Part shown: positions 45,035 through 54,722 of the stretch, in pieces
Layout: each line of letters begins with the position of its first letter
How positions within the stretch are numbered: the stretch's first letter is position 1
Origin: Pseudeuparius sepicola
Lineage: Eukaryota > Arthropoda > Insecta > Coleoptera > Anthribidae
Direction: 5' to 3'
Length of the DNA stretch: 64,000 nt
Assembly (NCBI GenBank): GCA_963920635.1
Contig: OY987299.1
Span: forward strand, 66,508,692 to 66,572,691
Translations under genes and position numbers: made by a program
Notes under the pieces: generated by a model
What the model was told of the DNA's origin: nothing
The model's input: the letters and a program-made list of their open reading frames with translations, nothing else
Databases searched by the model: none

Positions 45035-46240
45035 ATTGCACGAAAAAACACCTCGCCTTATACAGGGTGTAACTTTGATAAGTACAGAAATTTTAAGGGC
45101 AGGTCGGGAAAAATGCGCTTGTTACGCCTATGCAATTAAAATTTTTCTAAAGTGCATATTAACGTCAGAAATAATTTTTTTAAAAACGCTATATATATAT
45201 ATATCCACGGCTTCGTTATGTTTAATAATGCTTTGCCGATACGTAGAATTTATCTGCGCGACATTACTATACCCCGATTACTGTAAGAAGTCCCGATTGT
45301 GTCAGATGACATTCTCCACAAAATCCCTAGGAGTTTTCTGTTAACCATTGGTATAACATTGGTATATGTGTCTCAACCAGTTAATGACGTCACTCATTGA
45401 TTTATGATGGGAAAAGTTAGCCAAGTGATACGAAAAAAAGAACATAATGAAATAAAAACCCTATTGCAATCACAATTATACCGCTATAAATAAATATAAC
45501 TATGACTACAACTCATTTCAATAATAATTTCAAACGTCACTTTTCATTTTGGTATTTTGGTATAATCAGCTGCTTTTGGCAGCGTCAATGTGCGGACTCA
45601 GGTAAATTTAGCTTCGGTGTGTCAAAGTGACAGTGAAGGTTTTCCAGATCGTTCAAACTGGTTCAAACATTCGGCAGTGAAAATATTCGAGGGTTTTCTA
45701 TGTTTCGTGAGTTTTACAGTGTTGTTGTGTTGTGTTGTTCTTGTTTTTGTTACTTTTCGTGTTAGTGCAAATGGGCTCGTTACTGACCTGAACTTATGAC
45801 CCGGTTGCATTTTTTTGCTGCATTGATGCCAACTTAGGATATCGAAATTACCAATTGACAGTCCCAGTAAGGACTTCTTAAAATAATTTGACTATAATCT
45901 TGCCCAGAAATGCTAGTTCTGTAGAACAATTATTCATGTGCCGAAGAGGAAGTTCGTGTTTTTTAATTTTTCCTATTCTAGCCCATGTCCTATGCACTCT
46001 TTATAAACAAGAGTCGACAGGACCTTCGTTCGTGTAACGAGAACAGACAGAGCTGGGCCGCGGGCGTGGCGTGGCGAGACTAAATAATAGACTCTAACTC
46101 GGGCATAGAGGCTAGAAGCCCCTCGTTTACTTGAAATAGTGGTGGGAGAAGCAGAGTTAGTCCGAGAACAGTCCGCGTTTTGCCGCCTCCCGCCCCCTCA
46201 CGGACCCCTCGACTCCTCTATTGCGTAATGTAATTAATAT
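45035..46240. other. Unassigned sequence
   Basis: It contains a lone CAGGGTGTAACTTTGATAAG end at 45062 (see 40864). From 46030 to 46240 it is C+G-rich. No gene was recognised. Confidence 0.35.
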
Positions 46241-46245
46241 ACAGG

Positions 46246-46576
46246 CAGTGGCGGCAGTTCCCAATTCAACGCGTACTTCGTACTGCGCTATTTAGATAAG
46301 AGAGAGAGAAGAGAGACACCGATTGAAGTAGGGATAGTAAAAGGCGCAGCGAATGCCGCGAACCGTGCGCCCCACGCCACGGACCGGACGTAAACGCATT
46401 GCAAGCACGATACACAGGGTGTTTCCAAGCATTCCTGGGGAGTGTCTAGTTAAATGTTAAATTACCCGAAGTAAAATATAGACCATTGCAATCGCGGAAC
46501 TAAATAATTTTTCCCATTTTCTACTGAGGGGGGGGGCTGCAGCCTCACAGCCCCCCCCCCCCCCGAGCCGCCACTG
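46246..46576. mobile_element. Candidate hAT-like MITE
   Basis: It begins CAGTGGCGGC and ends GCCGCCACTG, with a poly-C/poly-G stretch near the right end. The 8 bases outside the two ends do not match, so this is weaker than the other hAT calls. Confidence 0.4.
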
Positions 46577-46785
46577 ACCATGAGTAACTTTTGTCGCACT
46601 GCTTACAGAAAAACAAGAAAAAAAACTAAAAAATCAAAGTAGGCCTAGCGCTTTGAAATTTTCTATACCTAAGTAACGTACCACGATGAACAAATTTCCT
46701 TTATAACTCTTTTCAGTATCTCTACAAATAGAGGCAGTTTACTCTTATGCTAATTAATAATAATAAGTAACAAATAAGCAGGGGG

Positions 46786-47190
46786 GATCTGACTTGTGAG
46801 AGAGGCAGATCCACGGGTGTGACAATCCCGCGCTCCCCAGTTACGCAGGGATGAGTCTGGCCTGTGAGAGGGGCAGATTCACGGGTGTAACGATCCCGCG
46901 ATTCCCAGTTACGCATGGAGAGGCTTGGCCTGTGACAGGGGCAGACCTACGGGTGTGACAATCCCGCGATATCCAGTTGCGCAGGGAGGGGTCTAGCCGG
47001 TGACGGGGGCTGATCCTCGGGGGTGACAATCCCGCGACTCCCAGTTACACAGGGATGGGTCTAGCCTGTGAGAGGGGCAGATCCTCGGGTGTAACGATCC
47101 CGTGTTTCCCAGTTAACGCAGGGAGGGGTTTGGCCGGTGACAGGGGCAGATCCTCGGGAGTAACGATCCCGCGTTATCCTAGTTGACCCG
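46786..47190 (+). repeat. Six 68-bp tandem monomers in the 5' UTR of the retrotransposon
   Basis: The landmark CCTGTGA or CCGGTGA recurs with spacing 68, 68, 68, 68 and 69. Each unit contains GGGGCAGAT, a CGGGTGT and a CCCGCG. C+G-rich tandem 5' UTR repeats in other LINEs act as promoter monomers; that role is inferred here. Confidence 0.75.
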
Positions 47191-47286
47191 TATGGGTAGC
47201 GGGTTAGAATACTCCTATCGTGGCTCCGCGAGTCGTAAAAGGCGACCGAGGGCCGTCACTCCCATGTTACGGGAGAAAACTATGGA

Positions 47287-50200
47287 ATGGAGAATGATAG
47301 GATGATTGTCATAGGGCCGCTGCCTGGGGATCGCCAGGGCATGTCTGGAGCCGGCGCTGGGCATGACAGCGAGCGGGACGTCGGTGACAGGGCGCTGATG
47401 AGGCGGGCCCCTGTTGCACAAACAGCTACAGCCCAACAACAACACGAACATCTACAACATGGGAGCCAAACGAGAACTAGGGTTCCACCCACCGAAGGTG
47501 CTGCGCGGGAACTTCAGCCAGCGTTCACAGAGGCGGGATTACAACGACGACGCATGAAATGGACTGTGTCCATGAATGAATCGATTATGCGTATTTTCTA
47601 CAGGGTGACAAACTTAGGACAAGAGATTATCGGCTACCGACAACAACTGCATGCCGAGTTCTGCAGGGAGTTTCCACACATGCAAGTGTCTGAACAAAGA
47701 GTGTCAGATCAGTATCGAACTATTCTAAGAAATAACCGAATTCCAGAAACGCGACTTAACACTATCAAACGGGAAGTTGAGCTAGAGATCCACGGCGAAC
47801 ACATAGACATAGATGACAACAACAACAATGGGGAACTTCAAGAGCCTGGACAACAACTAGAAGCCGAAACGGTAGAACCAACAACCGAGAGTCTGGAACG
47901 GGTTAACGAAGAACATTTTGAAGGCTTGGACACACATATGAGACAGGCAGTATTGCGATACGAAGGCACAGACCCACTTAGCAGGCCACCGCTACCAAGA
48001 TTAAATTCTTCCAGGAAACTTGCGATTGTGCTCGATCTTATGAACACAAGAATTTTACCAAGCTATGTTTCAGTGACACCAACATTAGAACGTATGCACA
48101 TGTTAATCTACTGTGCCGCAACGGCAGTCATCACTGTAATGGGTGCCAAGATCCGAACGGCCCAAGAGTTGAATCGTGCAAGACCAGAACCACGAATGGC
48201 TCAATGGGAAATGCGACTAAATCGGAAGATCGAGAGTCTCCGTAAAGACATAGGACAAGTGACGGAATATATCAGAGGAGTTAGAACTAGAAGGATCCAG
48301 AGGGCGGTGCAGGCAGTAATGAGCCGCACCCAAATGCATTCTCGGCATGACCCCGCGAACATCACTGCTCAACAATGTCTTGACACATTAAAACAAAAAC
48401 TTTCTGTTTTCGCAGGGCGTCTGAGGAGATACAAGGCTAGTAACAACAGGAAACGAGACAATAAACTCTTTGAACGATCAGAAAAGGGTTTCTACCGTGC
48501 TTTTAATTCTAGCGCCGATGCCACAAATGCGAGTTACCCTAGCAGAGAACAGGTCGACGGTTTCTGGAGAAATCAACTTGCCACACCAGGTCCATACAAT
48601 GTCAGTGCAAGCTGGATCAGCGAAGAACGCGAGATGGGCCGGAACTATAGCCAGATGCAACACGAGCAATTCACAACCGCTGAGGTCTCCGATGTCATCA
48701 AGAATTCCCACAACTGGAAGGCACCAGGTCCAGATCATCTCCAAAATTATTGGATTAAGAAGTTGTGGTGCACGCATGAACAAATAACTACCTTAATTAA
48801 TGAAGTCTTGCTCGATCCTCTGAAAATGCCATTGTTTCTTACACAGGGTGCAACTTACCTGTTACCAAAAGACCAGCGGAATACGGATAACCCTGCCAAG
48901 TACCGCCCAATAACCTGCTTGCCTACGCTGTACAAGATAATCACATCTTGCCTTACGCAGCGAATATATGCTCACTGCGAGCGGAACAACATCATTGCAA
49001 TGCAGCAGAAGGGCTGCTCGAAGGGCGCAATGGGATGCAAAGAGCAACTCATCATAGACTCTGTCATCTGCAACCAGGCTCATTCCAAGCAACGAAACCT
49101 CCACATGGCTTATGTGGACTACAAAAAAGCATTTGATTCCGTACCTCACGACTGGCTCACAGGTATCTTAAAGCTGTATAAAATAGATCATCATACAGTT
49201 TCCTTTTTAGAACACGTTATGACAACCTGGCGCACTAAGATACAACTCAGAACCGCAGACAGTAACATCGAGACCGACACAATCAACATCCGAAGAGGGA
49301 TTTTCCAAGGAGATTCACTCAGTCCACTGTGGTTCTGCATGGCGATGAACCCTCTATCACATCGGTTGAACTCTACAAAATATGGCTTCGCTATCAAAAG
49401 CAACAACGCAGAAGCGATCAAGTTGAATCACCTATTATATATGGATGATTTAAAACTGATCGCCGCAACCAAAAACCAACTAACGCAAATGCTTAAAATT
49501 GTAGAGGAGTTCTCCAGGGACATCGGAATGCTGTTTGGACTGGACAAGTGCCGCACCCTTAATATCATCCGGGGAAAGCTCGAACAAAGCGCACACGAGA
49601 TGCAGGACGGCCAGGAGATCGAAGCAATGAGCAAGGGAGATACATACAAGTATCTCGGGATGAAACAAGCTCAAAGGATAGACCATCGAACAATGAAGAC
49701 TGATTTAACGAATGAATTCATCAAGAGAGTAAGACAAGTAGTGCGAACTGATCTTAACAGCAGGAATTTGTTTAAGGCCCTGAACACGTATGCGTGCTCT
49801 GTACTCAGCTATTCGTTCGGAATAGTGAATTGGACCAACACGGACATCAACAACCTGCAACGAAAAGTTAGGACACTACTGACAAAAGCTCATAAACATC
49901 ATCCCCGTAGCGCCGTAGAAAGAACAACTCTGCCACGTCAACTAGGAGGAAGAGGATTGGCAGATCTCAGCAAGCAATTGGACCAACAAATATTAAATCT
50001 GCGTAATTATTTCTACAGGCAGGCCAACAGCTCCACACTACATAGGGCTATATGCGGAGCAGACGTCTCAACACCGCTACGTCTGACGGAACACGAGCGT
50101 CAAAATCACCACCGAACCGACAACGATAAACTACAGAGGTGGTTGGGGAAGCCGCTGCACGGGAGACATCCTAATGAGGTTAACCAGGAACATGTCGACA

Positions 50201-50952
50201 AGTTAGCGTCGAACTATTGGCTGACCTCGGGACGAATGTTCCCCGAGACGGAAGGCTTCCTACTGGCCATACAAGATCAGGTTATACCAACTCGCAACTA
50301 CCTAAAATTCATTGTAGGAGATGCATCGGTAGTGGATGACAGATGCAGATACGGGTGCCCAACTTCAGAAACAATCCAGCACATAACAGGAGGATGTCAG
50401 ATGTTCGCATCAACGGAATATAAGGAACGACACGATTCGGTTGCCAAGATCTTGCACCGGGAACTGGCGGAAAAGCTGCTGCTTGTGCAGACAGAAAGGG
50501 TCCCATATTACAACTACACACCTGAGCCTGTTCTTGAGAACAGCAACTACAAGATGTACTGGGATCGTACAGTTCTGACTGATCAACGAGTTGCCCATAA
50601 CAGACCGGACCTTATAATAGTTGATAAAATTTCTAGGAAGACAACTCTGATTGATGTGGCCATCCCGAACAACAACAACCTGCGTGTGAAGCAAGTCGAG
50701 AAGATCGCGAAGTACAGAGACTTAGAAGAACGAATTAGAAGGCAATGGGAAATGGAGAACGTCCAGACGATTCCAATCATCATGTCAACAACTGGTGTTA
50801 TACCAAAAAGTTTGCTGAGAAACATCAAGGAGCTGAATCTAACTGATAGTCTTTACAGGTCCATGCAGAAAGCGGTACTACTTGCGACAGCCCGAACCGT
50901 CAGGAAATTCATGGGGAATGCAGGATCGTCCAAGAACATCAATGTCACCTAG
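47287..50952 (+). CDS. R2/R4-type retrotransposon polyprotein, copy 1 (1221 aa)
   Basis: A single ORF encodes the whole machinery for target-primed reverse transcription. An N-terminal Gln-rich segment leads to a Myb/trihelix-like DNA-binding region at about residues 90-170 (MKWTVSMNESIMRIF, SEQRVSDQYRTIL). Reverse transcriptase motifs are KYRPITCLP, YVDYKKAFDSVPH (catalytic D611), RRGIFQGDSLSPL and YMDD (D720-D721). The C-terminus has a C-x3-C-x7-H-x4-C knuckle (C1020, C1024, H1032, C1037) and a restriction-like endonuclease motif, RPD with D1108 and, 14 residues on, D1123 in LIDVAIP. No N-terminal C2H2 zinc fingers of the R2 kind were seen. The first ATG is used; copy 2 shows that ATG 47554 (residue 90) could also serve. 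No disabling change is visible, so the protein may be active. Confidence 0.9.
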   Translation: MENDRMIVIGPLPGDRQGMSGAGAGHDSERDVGDRALMRRAPVAQTATAQQQHEHLQHGSQTRTRVPPTEGAARELQPAFTEAGLQRRRMKWTVSMNESIMRIFYRVTNLGQEIIGYRQQLHAEFCREFPHMQVSEQRVSDQYRTILRNNRIPETRLNTIKREVELEIHGEHIDIDDNNNNGELQEPGQQLEAETVEPTTESLERVNEEHFEGLDTHMRQAVLRYEGTDPLSRPPLPRLNSSRKLAIVLDLMNTRILPSYVSVTPTLERMHMLIYCAATAVITVMGAKIRTAQELNRARPEPRMAQWEMRLNRKIESLRKDIGQVTEYIRGVRTRRIQRAVQAVMSRTQMHSRHDPANITAQQCLDTLKQKLSVFAGRLRRYKASNNRKRDNKLFERSEKGFYRAFNSSADATNASYPSREQVDGFWRNQLATPGPYNVSASWISEEREMGRNYSQMQHEQFTTAEVSDVIKNSHNWKAPGPDHLQNYWIKKLWCTHEQITTLINEVLLDPLKMPLFLTQGATYLLPKDQRNTDNPAKYRPITCLPTLYKIITSCLTQRIYAHCERNNIIAMQQKGCSKGAMGCKEQLIIDSVICNQAHSKQRNLHMAYVDYKKAFDSVPHDWLTGILKLYKIDHHTVSFLEHVMTTWRTKIQLRTADSNIETDTINIRRGIFQGDSLSPLWFCMAMNPLSHRLNSTKYGFAIKSNNAEAIKLNHLLYMDDLKLIAATKNQLTQMLKIVEEFSRDIGMLFGLDKCRTLNIIRGKLEQSAHEMQDGQEIEAMSKGDTYKYLGMKQAQRIDHRTMKTDLTNEFIKRVRQVVRTDLNSRNLFKALNTYACSVLSYSFGIVNWTNTDINNLQRKVRTLLTKAHKHHPRSAVERTTLPRQLGGRGLADLSKQLDQQILNLRNYFYRQANSSTLHRAICGADVSTPLRLTEHERQNHHRTDNDKLQRWLGKPLHGRHPNEVNQEHVDKLASNYWLTSGRMFPETEGFLLAIQDQVIPTRNYLKFIVGDASVVDDRCRYGCPTSETIQHITGGCQMFASTEYKERHDSVAKILHRELAEKLLLVQTERVPYYNYTPEPVLENSNYKMYWDRTVLTDQRVAHNRPDLIIVDKISRKTTLIDVAIPNNNNLRVKQVEKIAKYRDLEERIRRQWEMENVQTIPIIMSTTGVIPKSLLRNIKELNLTDSLYRSMQKAVLLATARTVRKFMGNAGSSKNINVT

Positions 50953-51083
50953 GGCCCGATAACATGGCAAGGGTCTCGTCCGAGCCAGATCCTTTTGGTA
51001 TCCGGGATGCCCGGGATCTGAGTGAATGTTCCCCGTAGAGGGAGTGCGAATGCCTTTTGGCTAAGTCGAGATAATAATAATAA

Positions 51084-54000
51084 CACGAACATCTACAACA
51101 TGGGAGCCAAACGAGAACTAGGGTTCCACCCACCGAAGGTGCTGCGCGGGAACTTCAGCCAGCGTTCACAGAGGCGGGATTACAACGACGACGCATGAAA
51201 TGGACTGTGTCCATGAATGAATCGATTATGCGTATTTTTTACAGGGTGACAAACTTAGGACAAGAGATGATCGGCTACCGACAACAACTGCATGCCGAGT
51301 TCTGCAGGGAGTTTCCACACATGCAAGTGTCTGAACAAAGAGTGTCAGATCAGTATCGAACTATTCTAAGAAATACCCGAATTCCAGAAACGCGACTTAA
51401 CGCTATCAAACGGGAAGTTGAGCTAGAGATCCACGGCGAACACATAGCCATAGATGACAACAACAACAATGGGGAACTTCAAGCGCCTGGACAACAACTA
51501 GAAGCCGAAACGGTAGAACCAACAACCGAGAGTCTGGAATCGGTTAACGAAGAACATTTTGAAGGCTTAAACGCACATATGAGACAGGCAGTATTGCGAT
51601 ACGAAGGCACAGACCCACTGAGCAGGCCACCGCTACCAAGATTGAATTCTTCCAGGAAACTTGCGATCGTGCTCGATCTTATGAACACACGAATTTTACC
51701 AAACTATGTTTCAGTGACACCAACATTAGAACGTATGCACATGTTAATCTACTGGGCCGCAACGGCAGTCACCACTGTAATGAGTGCCAAGATCCGAACG
51801 GCCCAAGAGTTGAATCGTGCAAGACCAGAACCACGAATGGCTCAATGGGAAATGCGACTAAATCGGAAGATCGAGAGTCTCCGTAAAGACATAGGACAAG
51901 TGACGGAATATATCAGAGGAGTTAGAACTAGAAGGATCCAGAGGGCGGTGCAGGCAATAATGAGCCGCACCCAAATGCATTCTCGGCATGACCCCGCGAA
52001 CATCACTGCTCAACAATGTCTTGACACATTAAAACAAAAACTTTCTGTTTTCGCAGGGCGTCTGAGGAGATACAAGGCTAATAACAACAGGAAACGAGAC
52101 AACAAACTCTTTGAACGATCAGAAAAGGGTTTCTACCGTGCTTTTAATTCTAGCGCCAATGCCACAAATGCGAGTTACCCTAGCAGAGAACAGGTCGACG
52201 GTTTCTGGAGAAATCAACTTGCCACACCAGGTCCATACAATGTCAGTGCAAGTTGGATCAGCGAAGAACGCGAGATGGGCCGGAACTATAGCCAGATGCA
52301 ACACGAGCAATTCACAACCGCTGAGGTCTCCGATGTCATCAAGAATTCCCACAACTGGAAGGCACCAGGTCCAGATCATCTCCAAAATTATTGGATTAAG
52401 AAGTTGTGGTGCACGCATGAACAGATAACTACCTTAATTAATGAAGTCTTGCTCGATCCTCTGAAAATGCCATTGTTTCTTACACAGGGTGCAACCTACC
52501 TGTTACCAAAAGACCAGCGGAATACGCATAACCCTGCCAAGTACCGCCCAATAACCTGCTTGCCTACGCTGTACAAGATAATCACATCTTGCCTTACGCA
52601 GCGAATATATGCTCACTGCGAGCGGAACAACATCATTGCAATGCAGCAGAAGGGCTGCTCGAAGGGCGCAATGGGATGCAAAGAGCAACTCATCATAGAC
52701 TCTGTCATCTGCAACCAGGCTCATTCCAAGCAACGAAACCTCCACATGGCTTATGTGGACTACAAAAAAGCATTTGATTCCGTACCTCACGACTGGCTCG
52801 CAGGTATCTTAAAGCTGTATAAAATAGATCATCATACAGTTTCCTTTTTAGAACACGTTATGACAACCTGGCGCACTAAGATACAACTCAGAACCGCAGA
52901 CAGTAACATCGAGACCGACACAATCAACATCCGAAGAGGGATTTTCCAAGGAGATTCACTCAGTCCACTGTGGTTCTGCATGGCGATGAACCCTCTATCA
53001 CATCGGTTGAACTCTACAAAATATGGCTTCGCTATCAAAAGCAACAACGCAGAAGCGATCAAGTTGAATCACCTATTATATATGGATGATTTAAAACTGA
53101 TCGCAGCAACCAAAAACCAACTAACGCAAATGCTTAAAATTGTAGAGGAGTTCTCCAGGGACATCGGAATGCTGTTTGGACTGGACAAGTGCCGCACCCT
53201 TAATATCATCCGGGGAAAGCTCGAACAAAGCGCACACGAGATGCAGGACGGCCAGGAGATCGAAGCAATGAGCAAGGAAGATACATACAAGTATCTCGGG
53301 ATGAAACAAGCTCAAAGGATAGACCATCGAACAATGAAGACTGATTTAACGAATGAATTCATCAAGAGAGTAAGACAAGTTGTGCGAACTGATCTTAACA
53401 GCAGGAATTTGTTTAAGGCCCTGAACACGTATGCGTGCTCTGTACTCAGCTATTCGTTCGGAATAGTGAATTGGACCAACACGGACATCAACAACCTGCA
53501 ACGAAAAGTTAGGACACTACTGACAAAAGCTCATAAACATCATCCCCGTAGCGCCGTAGAAAGAACAACTCTGCCACGTCAACTAGGAGGAAGAGGATTG
53601 GCAGATCTCAGCAAGCAATTGGACCAACAAATATTAAAGCTGCGTAATTATTTCTACAGGCAGGCCAACAGCTCCACACTACATAGGGCTATATGCGGAG
53701 CAGACGTCTCAACACCGCTACGTCTGACGGAACACGAGCGTCAAAATCACCACCGAACCGACAACGATAAACTACAGTGGTGGTTGGGGAAGCCGCTGCA
53801 CGGGAGGCATCCTAACGAGGTTAACCAGGAACATGTCGACAAGTTAGCGTCGAACTATTGGCTGACCTCGGGACGAATGTTCCCCGAGACGGAAGGCTTC
53901 CTACTGGCCATACAAGATCAGGTTATACCAACTCGCAACTACCTAAAATTCATTGTAGGAGATGCATCGGTAGTGGATGACAGATGCAGATACGGGTGCC

Positions 54001-54722
54001 CAACTTCAGAAACAATCCAGCACATAACAGGAGGATGTCAGATGTTCGCATCAACGGAATATAAGGAACGACACGATTCGGTTGCCAAGATATTGCACCA
54101 GGAACTGGCGGAAAAACTTCTGCTTGTGCAGGCAGAGAGGATCCCATATTACAGCTACACACCGGAGCCTGTTCTTGAGAACAGCAACTACAAGATGTAC
54201 TGCGATCGTACAGTTCTGACAGATCAACGAGTTGCCCATAACAGACCGGACCTTATAATAGTTGATAAAATTTCTAGGCAGACAACTCTGATTGATGTGG
54301 CCATCCCGAACAACAACAACCTGCGTGTGAAGCAAGTCGAGAAGATCGCGAAGTACAGAGATTTAGAAGAACGAATTAGAAGGCAATGGGAAATGGAGAA
54401 CGTCCAGACGATTCCAATCATCGTGTCAACAACTGGTGTTATACCAAAAAGTTTGCTGAGAAACATCAAGGAGCTGGGTCTAACTGATAGTCTTTACAGG
54501 TCCATGCAGAAAGCGGTACTACTTGCGACAGCCCGAACCGTCAGGAAATTCATGGGGAATGCAGGATCATCCAACAACATCGGTGTCACCTAGGGCCCGA
54601 TAACATGGCAAGGGTATCGTCCGAGCCAGATCCTTTGGTATCCGGGATACCCGGGATCTGAGTGAATGTTCCCCGTAGAGGGAGTGCGAATGCCTTTTGG
54701 CTAAGTCGAGATAATAATAATA
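51084..54722 (+). mobile_element. Dong-like retrotransposon copy 2, slightly 5'-truncated
   Basis: It begins immediately after the TAA tail of copy 1, at the point equivalent to 47443 in copy 1 (CACGAACATC), so it lacks the 5' UTR and the first 52 codons or so. It ends with its own tail (54711-54722). Same orientation as copy 1. Confidence 0.85.
51195..54593 (+). CDS. R2/R4-type retrotransposon polyprotein, copy 2 (1132 aa)
   Basis: The frame is open from the 5' junction, and the first ATG (51195) corresponds to residue 90 of copy 1. All key residues are kept: RT catalytic Asp at 522 and 631-632, the CCHC knuckle, and endonuclease D1019 and D1034. I count about 30 amino-acid differences from copy 1 over 1132 aligned residues (about 97% identity). 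Notable ones are Trp to Cys in YKMYCDRT and Lys to Gln in SRQTTLID, both near the endonuclease. It has no promoter monomers of its own, so expression would depend on read-through from copy 1. It may encode a functional enzyme. Confidence 0.85.
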   Translation: MKWTVSMNESIMRIFYRVTNLGQEMIGYRQQLHAEFCREFPHMQVSEQRVSDQYRTILRNTRIPETRLNAIKREVELEIHGEHIAIDDNNNNGELQAPGQQLEAETVEPTTESLESVNEEHFEGLNAHMRQAVLRYEGTDPLSRPPLPRLNSSRKLAIVLDLMNTRILPNYVSVTPTLERMHMLIYWAATAVTTVMSAKIRTAQELNRARPEPRMAQWEMRLNRKIESLRKDIGQVTEYIRGVRTRRIQRAVQAIMSRTQMHSRHDPANITAQQCLDTLKQKLSVFAGRLRRYKANNNRKRDNKLFERSEKGFYRAFNSSANATNASYPSREQVDGFWRNQLATPGPYNVSASWISEEREMGRNYSQMQHEQFTTAEVSDVIKNSHNWKAPGPDHLQNYWIKKLWCTHEQITTLINEVLLDPLKMPLFLTQGATYLLPKDQRNTHNPAKYRPITCLPTLYKIITSCLTQRIYAHCERNNIIAMQQKGCSKGAMGCKEQLIIDSVICNQAHSKQRNLHMAYVDYKKAFDSVPHDWLAGILKLYKIDHHTVSFLEHVMTTWRTKIQLRTADSNIETDTINIRRGIFQGDSLSPLWFCMAMNPLSHRLNSTKYGFAIKSNNAEAIKLNHLLYMDDLKLIAATKNQLTQMLKIVEEFSRDIGMLFGLDKCRTLNIIRGKLEQSAHEMQDGQEIEAMSKEDTYKYLGMKQAQRIDHRTMKTDLTNEFIKRVRQVVRTDLNSRNLFKALNTYACSVLSYSFGIVNWTNTDINNLQRKVRTLLTKAHKHHPRSAVERTTLPRQLGGRGLADLSKQLDQQILKLRNYFYRQANSSTLHRAICGADVSTPLRLTEHERQNHHRTDNDKLQWWLGKPLHGRHPNEVNQEHVDKLASNYWLTSGRMFPETEGFLLAIQDQVIPTRNYLKFIVGDASVVDDRCRYGCPTSETIQHITGGCQMFASTEYKERHDSVAKILHQELAEKLLLVQAERIPYYSYTPEPVLENSNYKMYCDRTVLTDQRVAHNRPDLIIVDKISRQTTLIDVAIPNNNNLRVKQVEKIAKYRDLEERIRRQWEMENVQTIPIIVSTTGVIPKSLLRNIKELGLTDSLYRSMQKAVLLATARTVRKFMGNAGSSNNIGVT

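Larger units (their letters stand above)
46767..51083 (+). mobile_element. Dong-like (R4 clade) non-LTR retrotransposon, copy 1, apparently full length
   Basis: It is preceded by a (TAA)4 tract (46755-46766) and ends in ATAATAATAATAA (51071-51083). Dong of the silkworm, an R4-clade element, is known to insert into TAA repeats, and both ends here fit that. It has a 5' UTR with 68-bp tandem repeats, one long ORF (47287-50952) and a 120-bp 3' UTR ending GCCTTTTGGCTAAGTCGAG. No element-sized interruption is visible. Confidence 0.85.

Noticed and set aside
40864..45085. CAGGGTGTATCTTTG (40866) and CAGGGTGTAACTTTG (45062) as the two ends of the DD41D element
   Set aside because: Both are in the same orientation, so they cannot be terminal inverted repeats of one element. 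They are more likely solo fragments of another family.
46246..46576. Firm hAT assignment for the CAGTGGCGGC element
   Set aside because: Flanking 8-mers (TATACAGG and ACCATGAG) do not match, so it is kept only as a low-confidence candidate.
48470..48787. Secondary open frames on both strands within the Dong-like ORFs (also 50309-50828 minus, 52111-52428 plus and similar)
   Set aside because: They recur at the same place in copies 1 and 2 only because the main frame is conserved, and they show no independent motif.
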